A stretch of DNA of 64,000 nt from positions 744,001-808,000 of the forward strand of contig NZ_JARXVH010000001.1 of the NCBI RefSeq assembly GCF_029892565.1. Reading direction: 5' to 3'. Shown piece after piece: positions 51,205-60,119 of the stretch. The stretch's first letter is position 1. The number at the start of each line of letters is the position of its first letter. The translations under genes were made by a program, and so were the position numbers. Below the pieces are notes generated by a model that was not told where the DNA came from, ran no database searches, and saw nothing but the letters and a program-made list of their open reading frames with translations. The DNA is from Streptomyces pseudovenezuelae (GTDB taxonomy: Bacteria; Actinomycetota; Actinomycetes; Streptomycetales; Streptomycetaceae).

Positions 51205-54200
51205 ATGCCAGCGCCGAAGGCTCTCGGGCTGCGGCCGAAGGTGTCGACGACAGTGCTCACGGCCGCGAAGGGGCAGTCGGAGACATCCGGTCCCGCCCGT
51301 TCTGTGTCTGCGTCTACGTCTACGTCGTCCAACGCGGCGGTGACGGCCGGCCTGGCGGGCGGACGCGGACCCGCACCGGCCCCTCCCTTCCCGGGTCGGC
51401 TGCCGCCTGCCGCACAGGACATGTTCGGCAACAGCGCCGTAGCGGCGGCCGGTCGCGGCGGGGCCGGCGCGGCCCGGCCGGGCGTCGGCACTCCGGTCGC
51501 CGCCGGATCGGCCACCCTCGCTCCGGCCGCCGCCGGATCCGCCACCCTCTCTTCGGCCGCCACCGCTCCGCCCACCCCCGCCCCGGCCGCCGCCGAACCG
51601 GCAGCGCCGGACGCCGTGGAGACGGCACCTGCCTCCGGTGCCGCGCAGGACGTCACATCGCGGCCCGGCCCGAACGCGGACCCGAAGTTCGCGAAGCTGA
51701 AGAAGGACGTGGGGCACAAGAAGCGAACGCTGGCCGCCTCGCATCCACCGCCGCGGACCGAAGCGGGCGCGGCGCAGGACGCGGCGCTTCCGCCCAAGGA
51801 CGACGCCGAGGCGCAGGGCAAGACGGCCAACGCCGAGCAGATGAACGAGGCTCAGCCCAAGGAGTTCGACAAGGACGCGTTCATCAAGGCGGTCGAGAAG
51901 GCCATCGCCGACAAGGCTCCCAAGAACCTCGACGAGGCAGACAAGTTCGCCGAATCCGGCAAGGCCGACGAGGTCCGCGCGGAGGTGGACGGCAAGGTCG
52001 GCGAGGGCAAGTCGGACTCGGCGCAGCAGATCGCCACGACGACCGCCGCCCCGCCGAACACGTCCGCGGCCGTGCCCAAGAAGGTCGTACCGATGGCCGC
52101 GGACCGGCCACCCGGGACCCCGGGCACCCCGGCGCCCGCGAACGCCGTGCCGGACAAGCTTCCGCCGTCGGCCACCGACCTGTCCGCCGGCCCCGCCGAG
52201 GTCAATCAGAGGATGGCGGACGCGCAGGTCACCGAAGCGCAGCTGCAGAAGTCCAACGAGCCCACGTTCAAGAAGGCCGTGGGCGAGAAGAAGGCCGCCG
52301 AACAGCACTCCGCGGTGGCCCCCGGCCAGATGCGCGGACACGAGAAGAAGGAACTGAACGCGGCCACCGTTCAGGCGAAGCGGCTCGGCACCGCCGCGAT
52401 GGGCGCGATGGGCGCCCAACGGGTGGCGACCGGGCAGCGGGTAGCCAAGGGCAAGGGTGGCGCCAAGGGCCGGGACGAGGAGAAGAGGGCCCAGGTCACG
52501 ACACTCCTCCAGGGTGTCTTTGACACGATGCAGAAGGACGTCCAGGGCATTCTCGACGGTCTCGACAAGCTGGTCGACGACCAGTTCGGCAGGGGTGAGA
52601 AGCAGGCGCGGGACGCGTTCACCGCCGAGCACAAACAAAAGATGGAGGAGTACAAGGACGAGCGGTACTCCGGTGCGACGGGCAAACTACGCTGGCTACG
52701 GGATCTGTTCGCCGGACTGCCCGCCGAAGCCGACAAGATCTTCGAAGAGGCCCGCGACAACTACGTCCGCCGGATGCGGCAGGTAATCTCCGACGTCGCC
52801 GACACCATCGGTGCGCAGCTGAACCGGGCCAAGAAGCGCATCGCGCAGGGCCGGACCGAGATGCGGGACGCGGTGCAGAAACTCCCGGCCGACCTGCGGT
52901 CCATCGGCAAGGAGGCGGCAGCCGAGTTCACCGACAAGTTCGACGAACTCACCCAGTCCGTGGACGACAAGGGCACCGAACTCGTCGACACGCTGGCCAC
53001 CAAGTACACCGACGCCCTCAAGTCCGTGGACGACGAAATCGCCGCGGAGAAGGAGAAGAACAAGGGGCTCGTCGCCAAGGCCGTGGACGCGGTCAAGGCG
53101 GTGATCAACACGATCATCGAGCTCAAGAACCTGCTTCTGTCGGTCCTGGCCAAGGCCGCGCAGGCGGTGATGCTGATCCTCAAGGACCCGATCGGCTTCC
53201 TGCGCAACCTGGTGACGGCTGTCGGCGCGGGTCTCAAGCAGTTCCTGCGGAACATCGGTACCCACCTGCAACAGGGCATCATGTCCTGGCTGTTGGGCAA
53301 GACGTCCGAGGCGGGCATCCAACTGCCCGCCAAGTTCGACACCCAGGGCATCGTGCAGATGCTCGCCTCTCTGCTCGGGCTGACCTGGCAGAACATCCGC
53401 GCGCGGATCGTACGCAAGGTCCCGAAGATGGAACCGGCGATCACGGCGGCGGAGACTGCGGTGCCGCTGGTCGCCGAGGTCCGCAAGCGGGGCGTCGCCG
53501 GCATGTGGGACGACCTCAAGACCCGCGTCGGCGACATGAAGAAAGACCTGCTCGACAAGGTCATCGCGTATGTGACGCCCACGATCGTCCAGGCCGGGAT
53601 CATGTGGGTGCTGTCGCTGCTCAACCCCGCGTCCGCGTTCGTACGCGCGGTGAAACTGATCATCGACATCGTCAAGTTCGTGGTCACCCAGGCCCGTCAG
53701 ATCTTCGAGTTCGTCAACGCCGTCCTCGACGCGGTCATCGCGATCGCGCGGGGCGGCAGCGGCGGCGTACCGGCCCTGATCGAACGCGCCCTGGCCCGCG
53801 CCATCCCCGTCCTCCTCGGCTTCCTCGCCGCCCTCCTGGGCATCGGCGGCATCGCCGCCAAGGTGAAGCAGATCGTCCAGGCCCTGTCCAAGCCGGTCGG
53901 CCGGGCGGTGGACTGGGTGATCGAGAAGATCGTGGGGCTGGTGAAGAAGCTCTGGGCGAAGATCAAGTCGAAGTTCGACAAGAAGAAGCCGAAGCGCCGA
54001 CCGGGCCGGAGGCGTCCGGACGAACGGCACCGTCCCGACCCGCGCGGGCCGAAACAGAAAGACAGCGAAGGCAAAGACAATCAGGGACAGGTCGTCGGCG
54101 ACCTGTCGCTCAAGCAAGGTACGGACATGGCCGGCGAGGGCCACACGGTGTACGTAGAGGTCAAGCGTCGCAAGGTCCATGTCGAGATGGCCTCGCAGCG

Positions 54201-54906
54201 ACGGGAGTGGATCGGTTCCCTCATCACCTCGGCACTGGAGAAGGAGAGGAAAGGACAGAAGCGGTCGAGTCTGCTGAAGTACCTCAACGCAATGGACGCC
54301 CAGGTGAAGGCCATGGAGAAGTTGGAGGACGGCCAGCTGACGCAAGCCAAGAAGGAAAAGATCGAGAGACAGCTGATCGAAATCACCCGAGCTCTGAATC
54401 TCCTCGGTCACACATTCAGCATGAAGAACCTCGCCGACTTCACCAAAAGCAAATACACCGCCAACGGCCAGCTACTGGACGCCTACCGCAACGGCGAGGC
54501 AATCCGAGCGACCTTCTACCCAAGCTGGAACAGCGCCGCCAAGACGGAGAAGGACAGACAGCTCAAGGAGCACACACAGCGCCTGATTCAGGAAAGAGCC
54601 AAATGGGACCCAAACAGCACACATACGAGCTCGAATTGGTTTATATGTCCCGGCACTCGTTCCCGCCCCCCACACCTTGCCGACAAGTTGACCGACAAAG
54701 GCCTGCCCGCCATTGACCATGACATGGAAGTCTCCACCCAGTGGAACACAGAAGGTCACAACACTCCACACCCACCACGAGAGACGTGGTACAACGACAT
54801 CTCCAATCACGTGACGATGTGCACTAGCTGCAATGGCAGCAAGAGCGGTCCCGGCTACAAGCTAGACGTGGGACCCGATTTCCGAGGACCGGGAGATGCG
54901 CCGTGA
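51205..54906 (+). CDS. Large polymorphic toxin-like protein with C-terminal HNH nuclease, likely eCIS cargo
   Basis: A 1233-residue protein. Residues 1-150 are Ala/Pro/Ser-rich and disordered, with DMFGNSAVAAAGRGG near 72-86. Charged coiled-coil-like segments run to about 600. Residues about 615-930 are hydrophobic helices, including DPIGFLRNLVTAVGAG, LPAKFDTQGIVQMLASLLGLTW and GIMWVLSLLNP, a core resembling that of eCIS-associated toxins. After a Lys/Arg/Pro hinge (KKKPKRRPGRRRP) comes the tip, with an HNH-like array IDHDMEVSTQW (about 1170), WYNDISNHV and CTSCNGSKSG (about 1206-1215). It likely degrades nucleic acid in target cells. GGGAGGGG precedes ATG 51205. It overlaps its candidate immunity gene and converges on an eCIS-like operon. 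Confidence 0.8.
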   Translation: MPAPKALGLRPKVSTTVLTAAKGQSETSGPARSVSASTSTSSNAAVTAGLAGGRGPAPAPPFPGRLPPAAQDMFGNSAVAAAGRGGAGAARPGVGTPVAAGSATLAPAAAGSATLSSAATAPPTPAPAAAEPAAPDAVETAPASGAAQDVTSRPGPNADPKFAKLKKDVGHKKRTLAASHPPPRTEAGAAQDAALPPKDDAEAQGKTANAEQMNEAQPKEFDKDAFIKAVEKAIADKAPKNLDEADKFAESGKADEVRAEVDGKVGEGKSDSAQQIATTTAAPPNTSAAVPKKVVPMAADRPPGTPGTPAPANAVPDKLPPSATDLSAGPAEVNQRMADAQVTEAQLQKSNEPTFKKAVGEKKAAEQHSAVAPGQMRGHEKKELNAATVQAKRLGTAAMGAMGAQRVATGQRVAKGKGGAKGRDEEKRAQVTTLLQGVFDTMQKDVQGILDGLDKLVDDQFGRGEKQARDAFTAEHKQKMEEYKDERYSGATGKLRWLRDLFAGLPAEADKIFEEARDNYVRRMRQVISDVADTIGAQLNRAKKRIAQGRTEMRDAVQKLPADLRSIGKEAAAEFTDKFDELTQSVDDKGTELVDTLATKYTDALKSVDDEIAAEKEKNKGLVAKAVDAVKAVINTIIELKNLLLSVLAKAAQAVMLILKDPIGFLRNLVTAVGAGLKQFLRNIGTHLQQGIMSWLLGKTSEAGIQLPAKFDTQGIVQMLASLLGLTWQNIRARIVRKVPKMEPAITAAETAVPLVAEVRKRGVAGMWDDLKTRVGDMKKDLLDKVIAYVTPTIVQAGIMWVLSLLNPASAFVRAVKLIIDIVKFVVTQARQIFEFVNAVLDAVIAIARGGSGGVPALIERALARAIPVLLGFLAALLGIGGIAAKVKQIVQALSKPVGRAVDWVIEKIVGLVKKLWAKIKSKFDKKKPKRRPGRRRPDERHRPDPRGPKQKDSEGKDNQGQVVGDLSLKQGTDMAGEGHTVYVEVKRRKVHVEMASQRREWIGSLITSALEKERKGQKRSSLLKYLNAMDAQVKAMEKLEDGQLTQAKKEKIERQLIEITRALNLLGHTFSMKNLADFTKSKYTANGQLLDAYRNGEAIRATFYPSWNSAAKTEKDRQLKEHTQRLIQERAKWDPNSTHTSSNWFICPGTRSRPPHLADKLTDKGLPAIDHDMEVSTQWNTEGHNTPHPPRETWYNDISNHVTMCTSCNGSKSGPGYKLDVGPDFRGPGDAP

Positions 54907-55547
54907 CCGATCGTGTGGACAGCGTCCCCGACACCGGGCCGATCAACTTCAAACTGTGGCTTCCCCAATGGGACTCGCGCCATGGCCGCCTACGCTGCCG
55001 CTTCCAGGCGACAACTGTAGGCCTGACCCAGCTCAACGAGGGAACATCGGAGTGTATGACCCAGTTCCTCGCCGATCTCGGTCAGACCGAGGCGAATAAC
55101 ATCACCTGGTCGAGCGAGCGGTACCGTACGACATTCCTTTCCGACTTTCCGGACGCCAACGGCTGGGAGGATCAACTGGCGTTGGCCTGGGACGTTCAGA
55201 TCGAAACCGACAGCGACGACGATCCCGAGGACGCCGGCACGCACGATCCTGGCCCGCATGGCAGCCACGCCTACGACAGCACCTTCGAAAATGAGGACGA
55301 GGCAGGGGAGCGGCTTCGCGACCGAGTGCTGATCATCGCGGGCACGGCATACGGGCCCAAGGTCGACCTAGCATCGCTTGTGTCCACCGAAGGTGTCCTT
55401 TCTGCGGACATCGGTATCTTCGAAGGAATGGTCGCGCTCGACCTCGGGGTACTCGACTTTCCCGACGACGTAGCGCTGATTGACGGAGTGCTCGCACGAT
55501 GCCGCGAACATGGCCTCCGTACGAACTGGAAGGAGCCGGACTACTGA
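54903..55547 (+). CDS. Candidate immunity protein to the HNH toxin
   Basis: A 214-residue acidic protein that overlaps the toxin stop by four bases (GTGA), so both are translated together. It has no signal peptide or membrane segment, which suits a cytoplasmic inhibitor of a nuclease. Acidic patches (ETDSDDDPEDAG, ENEDEAGERLRD) could mimic nucleic acid. I recognise no named immunity family, and the assignment rests on position, size, charge and atypical composition shared with the toxin tip. The remaining segments (KLWLPQWDSRHGRLRCRFQA, LDLGVLDFPDDVALIDGVLA) look like a compact alpha/beta fold. Confidence 0.65.
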   Translation: MTDRVDSVPDTGPINFKLWLPQWDSRHGRLRCRFQATTVGLTQLNEGTSECMTQFLADLGQTEANNITWSSERYRTTFLSDFPDANGWEDQLALAWDVQIETDSDDDPEDAGTHDPGPHGSHAYDSTFENEDEAGERLRDRVLIIAGTAYGPKVDLASLVSTEGVLSADIGIFEGMVALDLGVLDFPDDVALIDGVLARCREHGLRTNWKEPDY

Positions 55548-55671
55548 AGGGGTCACCCACACCGAGCTACGGCGGACGGCTCAGCGCGCGAAGAGCATCT
55601 TCCCCCAGCGCCATCGCTGCACTCACCACACGTACGCGTAGGTTTTTTGGCGATGATCGAACTCAGTGAGT

Positions 55672-56025
55672 TCAGGGCTCACCTGCCGGTGTGACTCTCC
55701 GGCCTCCATGACACGCGCACGGCCCGTGGGCCGCCCCTATCGGTGGCAGTACAACCGGAGTCGCGTGCAGAGCCGCCTTGGCTACCGCCGCGTTACCCGT
55801 CTGGTCGTGTGCGGCCCCGGTCATCGGCGTCCCATGGGCCAGTTGCTTTACCTGGGCACTGTGGGCCACCACGGCGTTGCTCATCGCCGTCGGGACCACG
55901 ACCACGGGTGCCCGGGGCTGTGGAGCGATCCCGGCGGTGGTGTTCTCGCGAGCCGTAGCCGGCGGCACAGGCGCCACCAACCGGTGCAGCGAAAGCGGCG
56001 GTTCAGTAGGCAGCATTCGTGTCAC
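55672..56025 (-). CDS. Small Pro/Ala-rich protein coupled to the eCIS ATPase gene
   Basis: A 117-residue protein without recognised domains. It is rich in Ala, Pro, Val and His, with a Cys-His pair in GPCACHGGRR near the end. The segment DQTGNAAVAKAALH resembles the FGNSAVAAAG segment at the toxin N-terminus and the GNxAV motifs common in eCIS-associated proteins. The start is GTG at 56025, overlapping the ATPase stop (GTGA) by four bases, so it is the last gene of the operon. An internal ATG at 56016 is an alternative. It may be an adaptor or a small cargo; both are speculation. Confidence 0.6.
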   Translation of the reverse strand: MTRMLPTEPPLSLHRLVAPVPPATARENTTAGIAPQPRAPVVVVPTAMSNAVVAHSAQVKQLAHGTPMTGAAHDQTGNAAVAKAALHATPVVLPPIGAAHGPCACHGGRRVTPAGEP

Positions 56026-58247
56026 CCCTGGGATCCGTCGTCGAGCAGGTGGGCGTGGGGGCCGAGTTCGGCCGGGCGGAGGAGGCGGGCCTCTCGTTGG
56101 AACTGGCGGGCCACGCCTCGTACGACGTGGCGCATCCCGATCGTAGCGCTGTCGCCGTCGGCTGCCGCCAGTGCGGCGGTGCGGGCCGCCGCTGTGATGC
56201 CCGCGCCCGTCATGTCCAGGCGGGCCAGGATCTCCAGGTCCATGTCGGGGGCCAGCGGGGCCTCCGGGGGGAAGGCCAGGCGCCAGAGTCTGCGGCGTTC
56301 CGGCGCGGCCGGGCGGGGGAAGTGGAGGACGAAGTGGAAGCGGCGGGTGAACGCCGGGTCGATGTTGTCCTTGAGGTTGCTCGTCAGGATCACCAGGCCT
56401 TCGCTCGCCTCCAGGCGTTGCAGGAGGTAGCCGACTTCCAGGTTGGCGTAGCGGTCCGTGCCGTGCTTCACCTCTCCGCGCTTGCCGAACAGGGAGTCCG
56501 CCTCGTCGAAGAGCAGTACCGCGTGGCTCTCCTCCGCCTGTCGGAACGCCGCCTCCATGTTCTTCTCCGTCTCCCCCACCCACTTCGACACGACCTGGGC
56601 GAGGTCCACCTTCAGCAGTTCCAGGCCCAGCATGCCGGTGACGATCTCCGCGGACATCGTCTTTCCGGTGCCGGGTTCGCCCGTGAAGAGCGCCTTCACC
56701 CCACCGTGCGCCGTGTGGTGGGCGAAGCCCCATGCCTCGGCGATCCGGGGCCAGGCGCGGAAGGCCGAGGCGATCTCCAGGATCTGGTTCAGCTGGGCGT
56801 CGGGGAGGACCAGGTCGTCCACGGTGCGCCGGGGCATGATCGACTGGACGCCGCTGCCGCTGCGCCCGCGCGTGACGGTGGCGATGGCGGGTTCGACGTG
56901 GCCGGAGACCGGTTCCGGGCTGCCGTTTCCGGCCAGGCGCGCCCCGGCGCCCGCGACCGACGCCACGGCGCGCAGTTCCCCGCCGCTCATCCGGTAGCGG
57001 GCGGCGAGGTCTTCCAGCAGAGGGCCGTCCAGGTCCGGAAGCGCAGCCGACCACATGGCTCGGCGGTCCCCCAACCCCGGTGTGGGCACAGTGAGTTCGG
57101 CGTACGCGCGGGCGGCGAGCAGGCCTGCCGGGCGCCAGGGTTTGAGGCCGGTCAGGCACACCGGTACGCGAGAGCGGAGCAGCGCCGCCGACACCAACTC
57201 GGCCTGCCCGCCGCGCGGTTCACCGTGCAGATCGTCGGTGGGAATCCACAGCACCGCGCCCAGCGCGGCGGCCGTACGCAGATCTGCCCCGGGGTCCGCG
57301 GTCAGCCGCCGCAACGGTGCACCCGCCGCTCGGGCCAGGGCCTGTACGGCGTCGAGCTGACCGTCCGGCGGGCATCCCCACAGCCCGGCGAGGTCGATGT
57401 CGCCGGAACCCAGCGCGCGGCCTAGGCGGGTGAGGTGGTCCGAGGACAGGTACGAGGACAGCACGCGGGGTTCCGGCTCCATGACCTCGCCGGGATCGTG
57501 GCCGAGCAGACCGACGTCGCCGCCCCAGCCCAGCAGGAACTCCAGCACACCGGACCCGAGGACCAGTTCCTGGGAGAGTTCGACCGGGGCCTCACCATGG
57601 GCGCACAGAAGGCCGTACCGGCGCAGGGGCCCGGTCGGTCCGAGGGCTCGGCGCAGGGCGAGTCGGGCCGCCGCGCTCCCGTGGCCCTCCGCAGTCCCGT
57701 GGCCCTCCGAGGTCCCGGGGCCCTCCGCACCCACCACGTCTCCCGTATCCCCCGCGATCCCCGCACCCACCCCGCCGACCGCACCCACCGTGACAAGCAG
57801 TTCCACGCTCGGCAGCCGCCGGTTCAGGTTGTCCACGATGTAGGCGTAGATCCGCTCGTATCCGCGGTCCAGTTCGGGCGCGGCGACCAGGAGCAGCGCG
57901 TCCTGGTCGGCGCGGGTCAGGCCGAACCTGGTGGCGAGCGCGTCCAGCGGCAGGGTGCCGCCCTCGGCGGACGCGTGTCGCCTGAGCAGCCGTTCGGCCT
58001 CCGGCTCGGGCCGCGCCGGTGCGTACGGTCCCGCCATGGCCTCGGTCAGGTCGTGCACTTCGTCGAGGAGGACCCCGACCTGTTCGTCGGTCACGCAGTA
58101 CGGCGTGAGGTCCGGCCGGGTGAGCCTCGCGGCGATCCGCGCCTGCCGCTCGACGGCGGCGCGCAGCGCCCGGTGCAGGTCGGCCAGCCGGATCCGCAGG
58201 TGTTCGACCGCCGGCTCACCCATGCCCGTCACCCACCCGTGGCTCAC
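56022..58247 (-). CDS. AAA+ ATPase of contractile injection system type
   Basis: A protein of about 741 residues. The N-terminal half is helical with EHLRIRLADLHRALRAAVERQ and RFGLTRADQDALLLVAAPEL, typical of ATPases encoded in eCIS loci (Afp15/Pvc15-like). The C-terminal AAA+ module has Walker A FTGEPGTGKTMSAE (around residue 520), Walker B VLLFDEADSLFGKR (around 575), sensor-1 VILTSNLKDN and the arginine finger region FTRRFHFVLHFPRP. In eCIS the ATPase is needed for assembly or sheath handling. The longest start is GTG 58247; ATG 58223 (MGEPAVEH) is equally plausible. A repeat-rich gap of about 110 bases separates it from the tape-measure gene. Confidence 0.85.
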   Translation of the reverse strand: MSHGWVTGMGEPAVEHLRIRLADLHRALRAAVERQARIAARLTRPDLTPYCVTDEQVGVLLDEVHDLTEAMAGPYAPARPEPEAERLLRRHASAEGGTLPLDALATRFGLTRADQDALLLVAAPELDRGYERIYAYIVDNLNRRLPSVELLVTVGAVGGVGAGIAGDTGDVVGAEGPGTSEGHGTAEGHGSAAARLALRRALGPTGPLRRYGLLCAHGEAPVELSQELVLGSGVLEFLLGWGGDVGLLGHDPGEVMEPEPRVLSSYLSSDHLTRLGRALGSGDIDLAGLWGCPPDGQLDAVQALARAAGAPLRRLTADPGADLRTAAALGAVLWIPTDDLHGEPRGGQAELVSAALLRSRVPVCLTGLKPWRPAGLLAARAYAELTVPTPGLGDRRAMWSAALPDLDGPLLEDLAARYRMSGGELRAVASVAGAGARLAGNGSPEPVSGHVEPAIATVTRGRSGSGVQSIMPRRTVDDLVLPDAQLNQILEIASAFRAWPRIAEAWGFAHHTAHGGVKALFTGEPGTGKTMSAEIVTGMLGLELLKVDLAQVVSKWVGETEKNMEAAFRQAEESHAVLLFDEADSLFGKRGEVKHGTDRYANLEVGYLLQRLEASEGLVILTSNLKDNIDPAFTRRFHFVLHFPRPAAPERRRLWRLAFPPEAPLAPDMDLEILARLDMTGAGITAAARTAALAAADGDSATIGMRHVVRGVARQFQREARLLRPAELGPHAHLLDDGSQG

Positions 58248-58286
58248 TCATGCCAGTCCCCCGCCCACCCGTCGTATCACCCGAGT

Positions 58287-58341
58287 CCGTCCCCCGTCCC
58301 TCCCACGGATCACCCATGCCCGTCCCCCGTCCCTCCCACGG
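58287..58341. repeat. 22-bp direct repeats in the eCIS gene junction
   Basis: CCGTCCCCCGTCCCTCCCACGG occurs at 58287-58308 and 58320-58341, a 33-bp period. Related CATGCCCGTC units recur at 58220-58230 and 58349-58358. Read on the minus strand they give GGGAGGGAC, so they also resemble repeated ribosome sites ahead of the ATPase gene. Confidence 0.65.
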
Positions 58342-58355
58342 TTCGCACATGCCCG

Positions 58356-60119
58356 TCACCCGCCCGAGAACGTCAGGGTCCGGCCGTCCAGCCACACCAC
58401 GTCAGGCACGTCGGGCAGCAGCCCGCCCCGCAACAGATCGGCATGCCGTCGCCCCAACGGGACGCGCACGCGGACCGCATGGGGCTCGAATCGGACGGTG
58501 GCCTCCAGGTCCGCGAAGCGGCTCAGGGACAGCAGCGGATGCGGTGTCTCGCGCCCTTGCCAGAGTGTCCAGGCGATCGTGGACAGGCCCAGGGTCGCGG
58601 CGAGGGTGACGGTGTGCTCCAGGTCGCCGTCGTCCGCGAGCGGTACCGCCCTCCGTTCCACGGCCAGGGCGGTGACCAGGTCCGCGAGCCGTGCCGCGTG
58701 GCCGGGCAGCTCCGCGGCGAGCCGGGGATCCGGCCGTCCCTCCCCCGGTCCGTGGCCGGACGTCCACAGCGGGGTGCGCCAGGGCAGGCGCGTCGCCGGG
58801 TCTCCGCGCAGTGGTCGTACTGCGGTCATGAACGGCACGCCCGCCACCGCGAGTTCGCGCAGGGTTCCGGGTGGGAGGGGGCCGTCGCAGATCAGTACGG
58901 GCGGACGTCCGCACGCCTGCCAGTACGGCAGCAGTCGCGCGGTCTCCCCGGCCCAGGCGATCGGGAACATGCCCTGGGCGTCGACGAGGAGCAACCCGTC
59001 GTCGACGCCGGTGACCAGGAGTGGGTCGGCGGGGTCGTGTCCCCGGCACACCGAGAGCGCCAGGACACCGTCGAGGAGCGGGAGCGCGGGACGTACATGC
59101 CTCGCGAAGTCGGTGAGCCGCTCCTCGGGCACGGGCGGGTCGAGGCCGGCGAAGACGGCCGCCGCTTCCCGGTCCTGCTCGGCGTGGCGCCAGCCCCGTG
59201 CGGTCGCGCCCAGCACCTTGTACGCCAGGGCGGCCGCGAACAGCGGTGCCTGATCGGCGAGTTCAATGCCCGCCAGAGCCGGCCCGATCGCGTCGAGGTA
59301 GCCGATCCGCGCCAGCGGCCCGGCGAGCAGGAAGGGCAGCGCCGAGCACACCCGAACCTCGCGCGCGGCGGTGCGGGACACGGATGTGCCCTCGGTCGCC
59401 GGGGACGGTGACTCAGCGGTGCGGCCGCCCTGTTGGTCCGAGTGCCCCACCGCGTCAGCGAGTCGGGCGATCTCCTCGCGGTCCGCCGACGCGAGGTAGT
59501 CCGTGAGGAGGTCGGTCAGGGACGCTCCGGGCCGGACATCGCGCAGTGGCTCGGGCAGTATCTCCGTCGCCCCGGCCAGGAGGTCGCGCCGGGCGAGTTC
59601 GGCGAGCAGCCGCCCGGCCGACGCGTCGTCGTCCCCGAGCAGGGCGAGCAGGTAGACGCGGAGCGAGTGGTCCGGGAGCAGGGCGAGGAGTGCGTCCAGT
59701 TCGTTCCGTTCGGCGAGTTCGGCGAAGAGCGCGGCGGCCGGTGGCGCCGACCACCGTGGCCGTGTCGGGGACAGGGCCTCCTCGAATGACACCGGTTCCG
59801 CGGGGGGCGGGTCGGCGGGGAGTTCCGCCACGGATGCCGGCGCGACATGGACCTCGAACGTCGTCTCGCCCCGCCCTGACCAATCGGGCCTGCGCGGCCG
59901 GACGGTGACGGTCACCGGCTCGGCGATCTCCACGTCCGGGCCGTCGCCCGCCAGGTGCTCCGCGAAGTGGTCCTCCAGCGCCTCGGGGAGAGCGTCGACG
60001 ACCTGGCGGACCAGACCGCGTGGATCGGGCCCCCAGCTCCACCCACCGCGCCGGACCACCGTCATCGTGCAGCGGTGCACCTCGATCTCTCCGGCGGTCC
60101 GGGTGGTGGGTGCGCTCAT
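58356..60119 (-). CDS. Probable contractile injection system tape-measure/terminator protein
   Basis: A 587-residue protein. The N-terminus (EIEVHRCTMTVVRRGGWSWG, then LVRQVVDALPEALEDHF) resembles the start of CIS tape-measure proteins (Afp14/Pvc14-like), which open with a short beta segment and a helix of this kind. The rest is Ala/Leu/Arg-rich with a GYLDAIGPALAGIEL segment, and the C-terminal RFEPHAVRVRVPLGRRHADL also fits that group. In known eCIS operons this gene directly precedes the ATPase gene, as here. The start overlaps the stop of the upstream gene (ATGA). The role is inferred from position and N-terminal pattern; no direct catalytic motif is expected. Confidence 0.6.
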   Translation of the reverse strand: MSAPTTRTAGEIEVHRCTMTVVRRGGWSWGPDPRGLVRQVVDALPEALEDHFAEHLAGDGPDVEIAEPVTVTVRPRRPDWSGRGETTFEVHVAPASVAELPADPPPAEPVSFEEALSPTRPRWSAPPAAALFAELAERNELDALLALLPDHSLRVYLLALLGDDDASAGRLLAELARRDLLAGATEILPEPLRDVRPGASLTDLLTDYLASADREEIARLADAVGHSDQQGGRTAESPSPATEGTSVSRTAAREVRVCSALPFLLAGPLARIGYLDAIGPALAGIELADQAPLFAAALAYKVLGATARGWRHAEQDREAAAVFAGLDPPVPEERLTDFARHVRPALPLLDGVLALSVCRGHDPADPLLVTGVDDGLLLVDAQGMFPIAWAGETARLLPYWQACGRPPVLICDGPLPPGTLRELAVAGVPFMTAVRPLRGDPATRLPWRTPLWTSGHGPGEGRPDPRLAAELPGHAARLADLVTALAVERRAVPLADDGDLEHTVTLAATLGLSTIAWTLWQGRETPHPLLSLSRFADLEATVRFEPHAVRVRVPLGRRHADLLRGGLLPDVPDVVWLDGRTLTFSGG

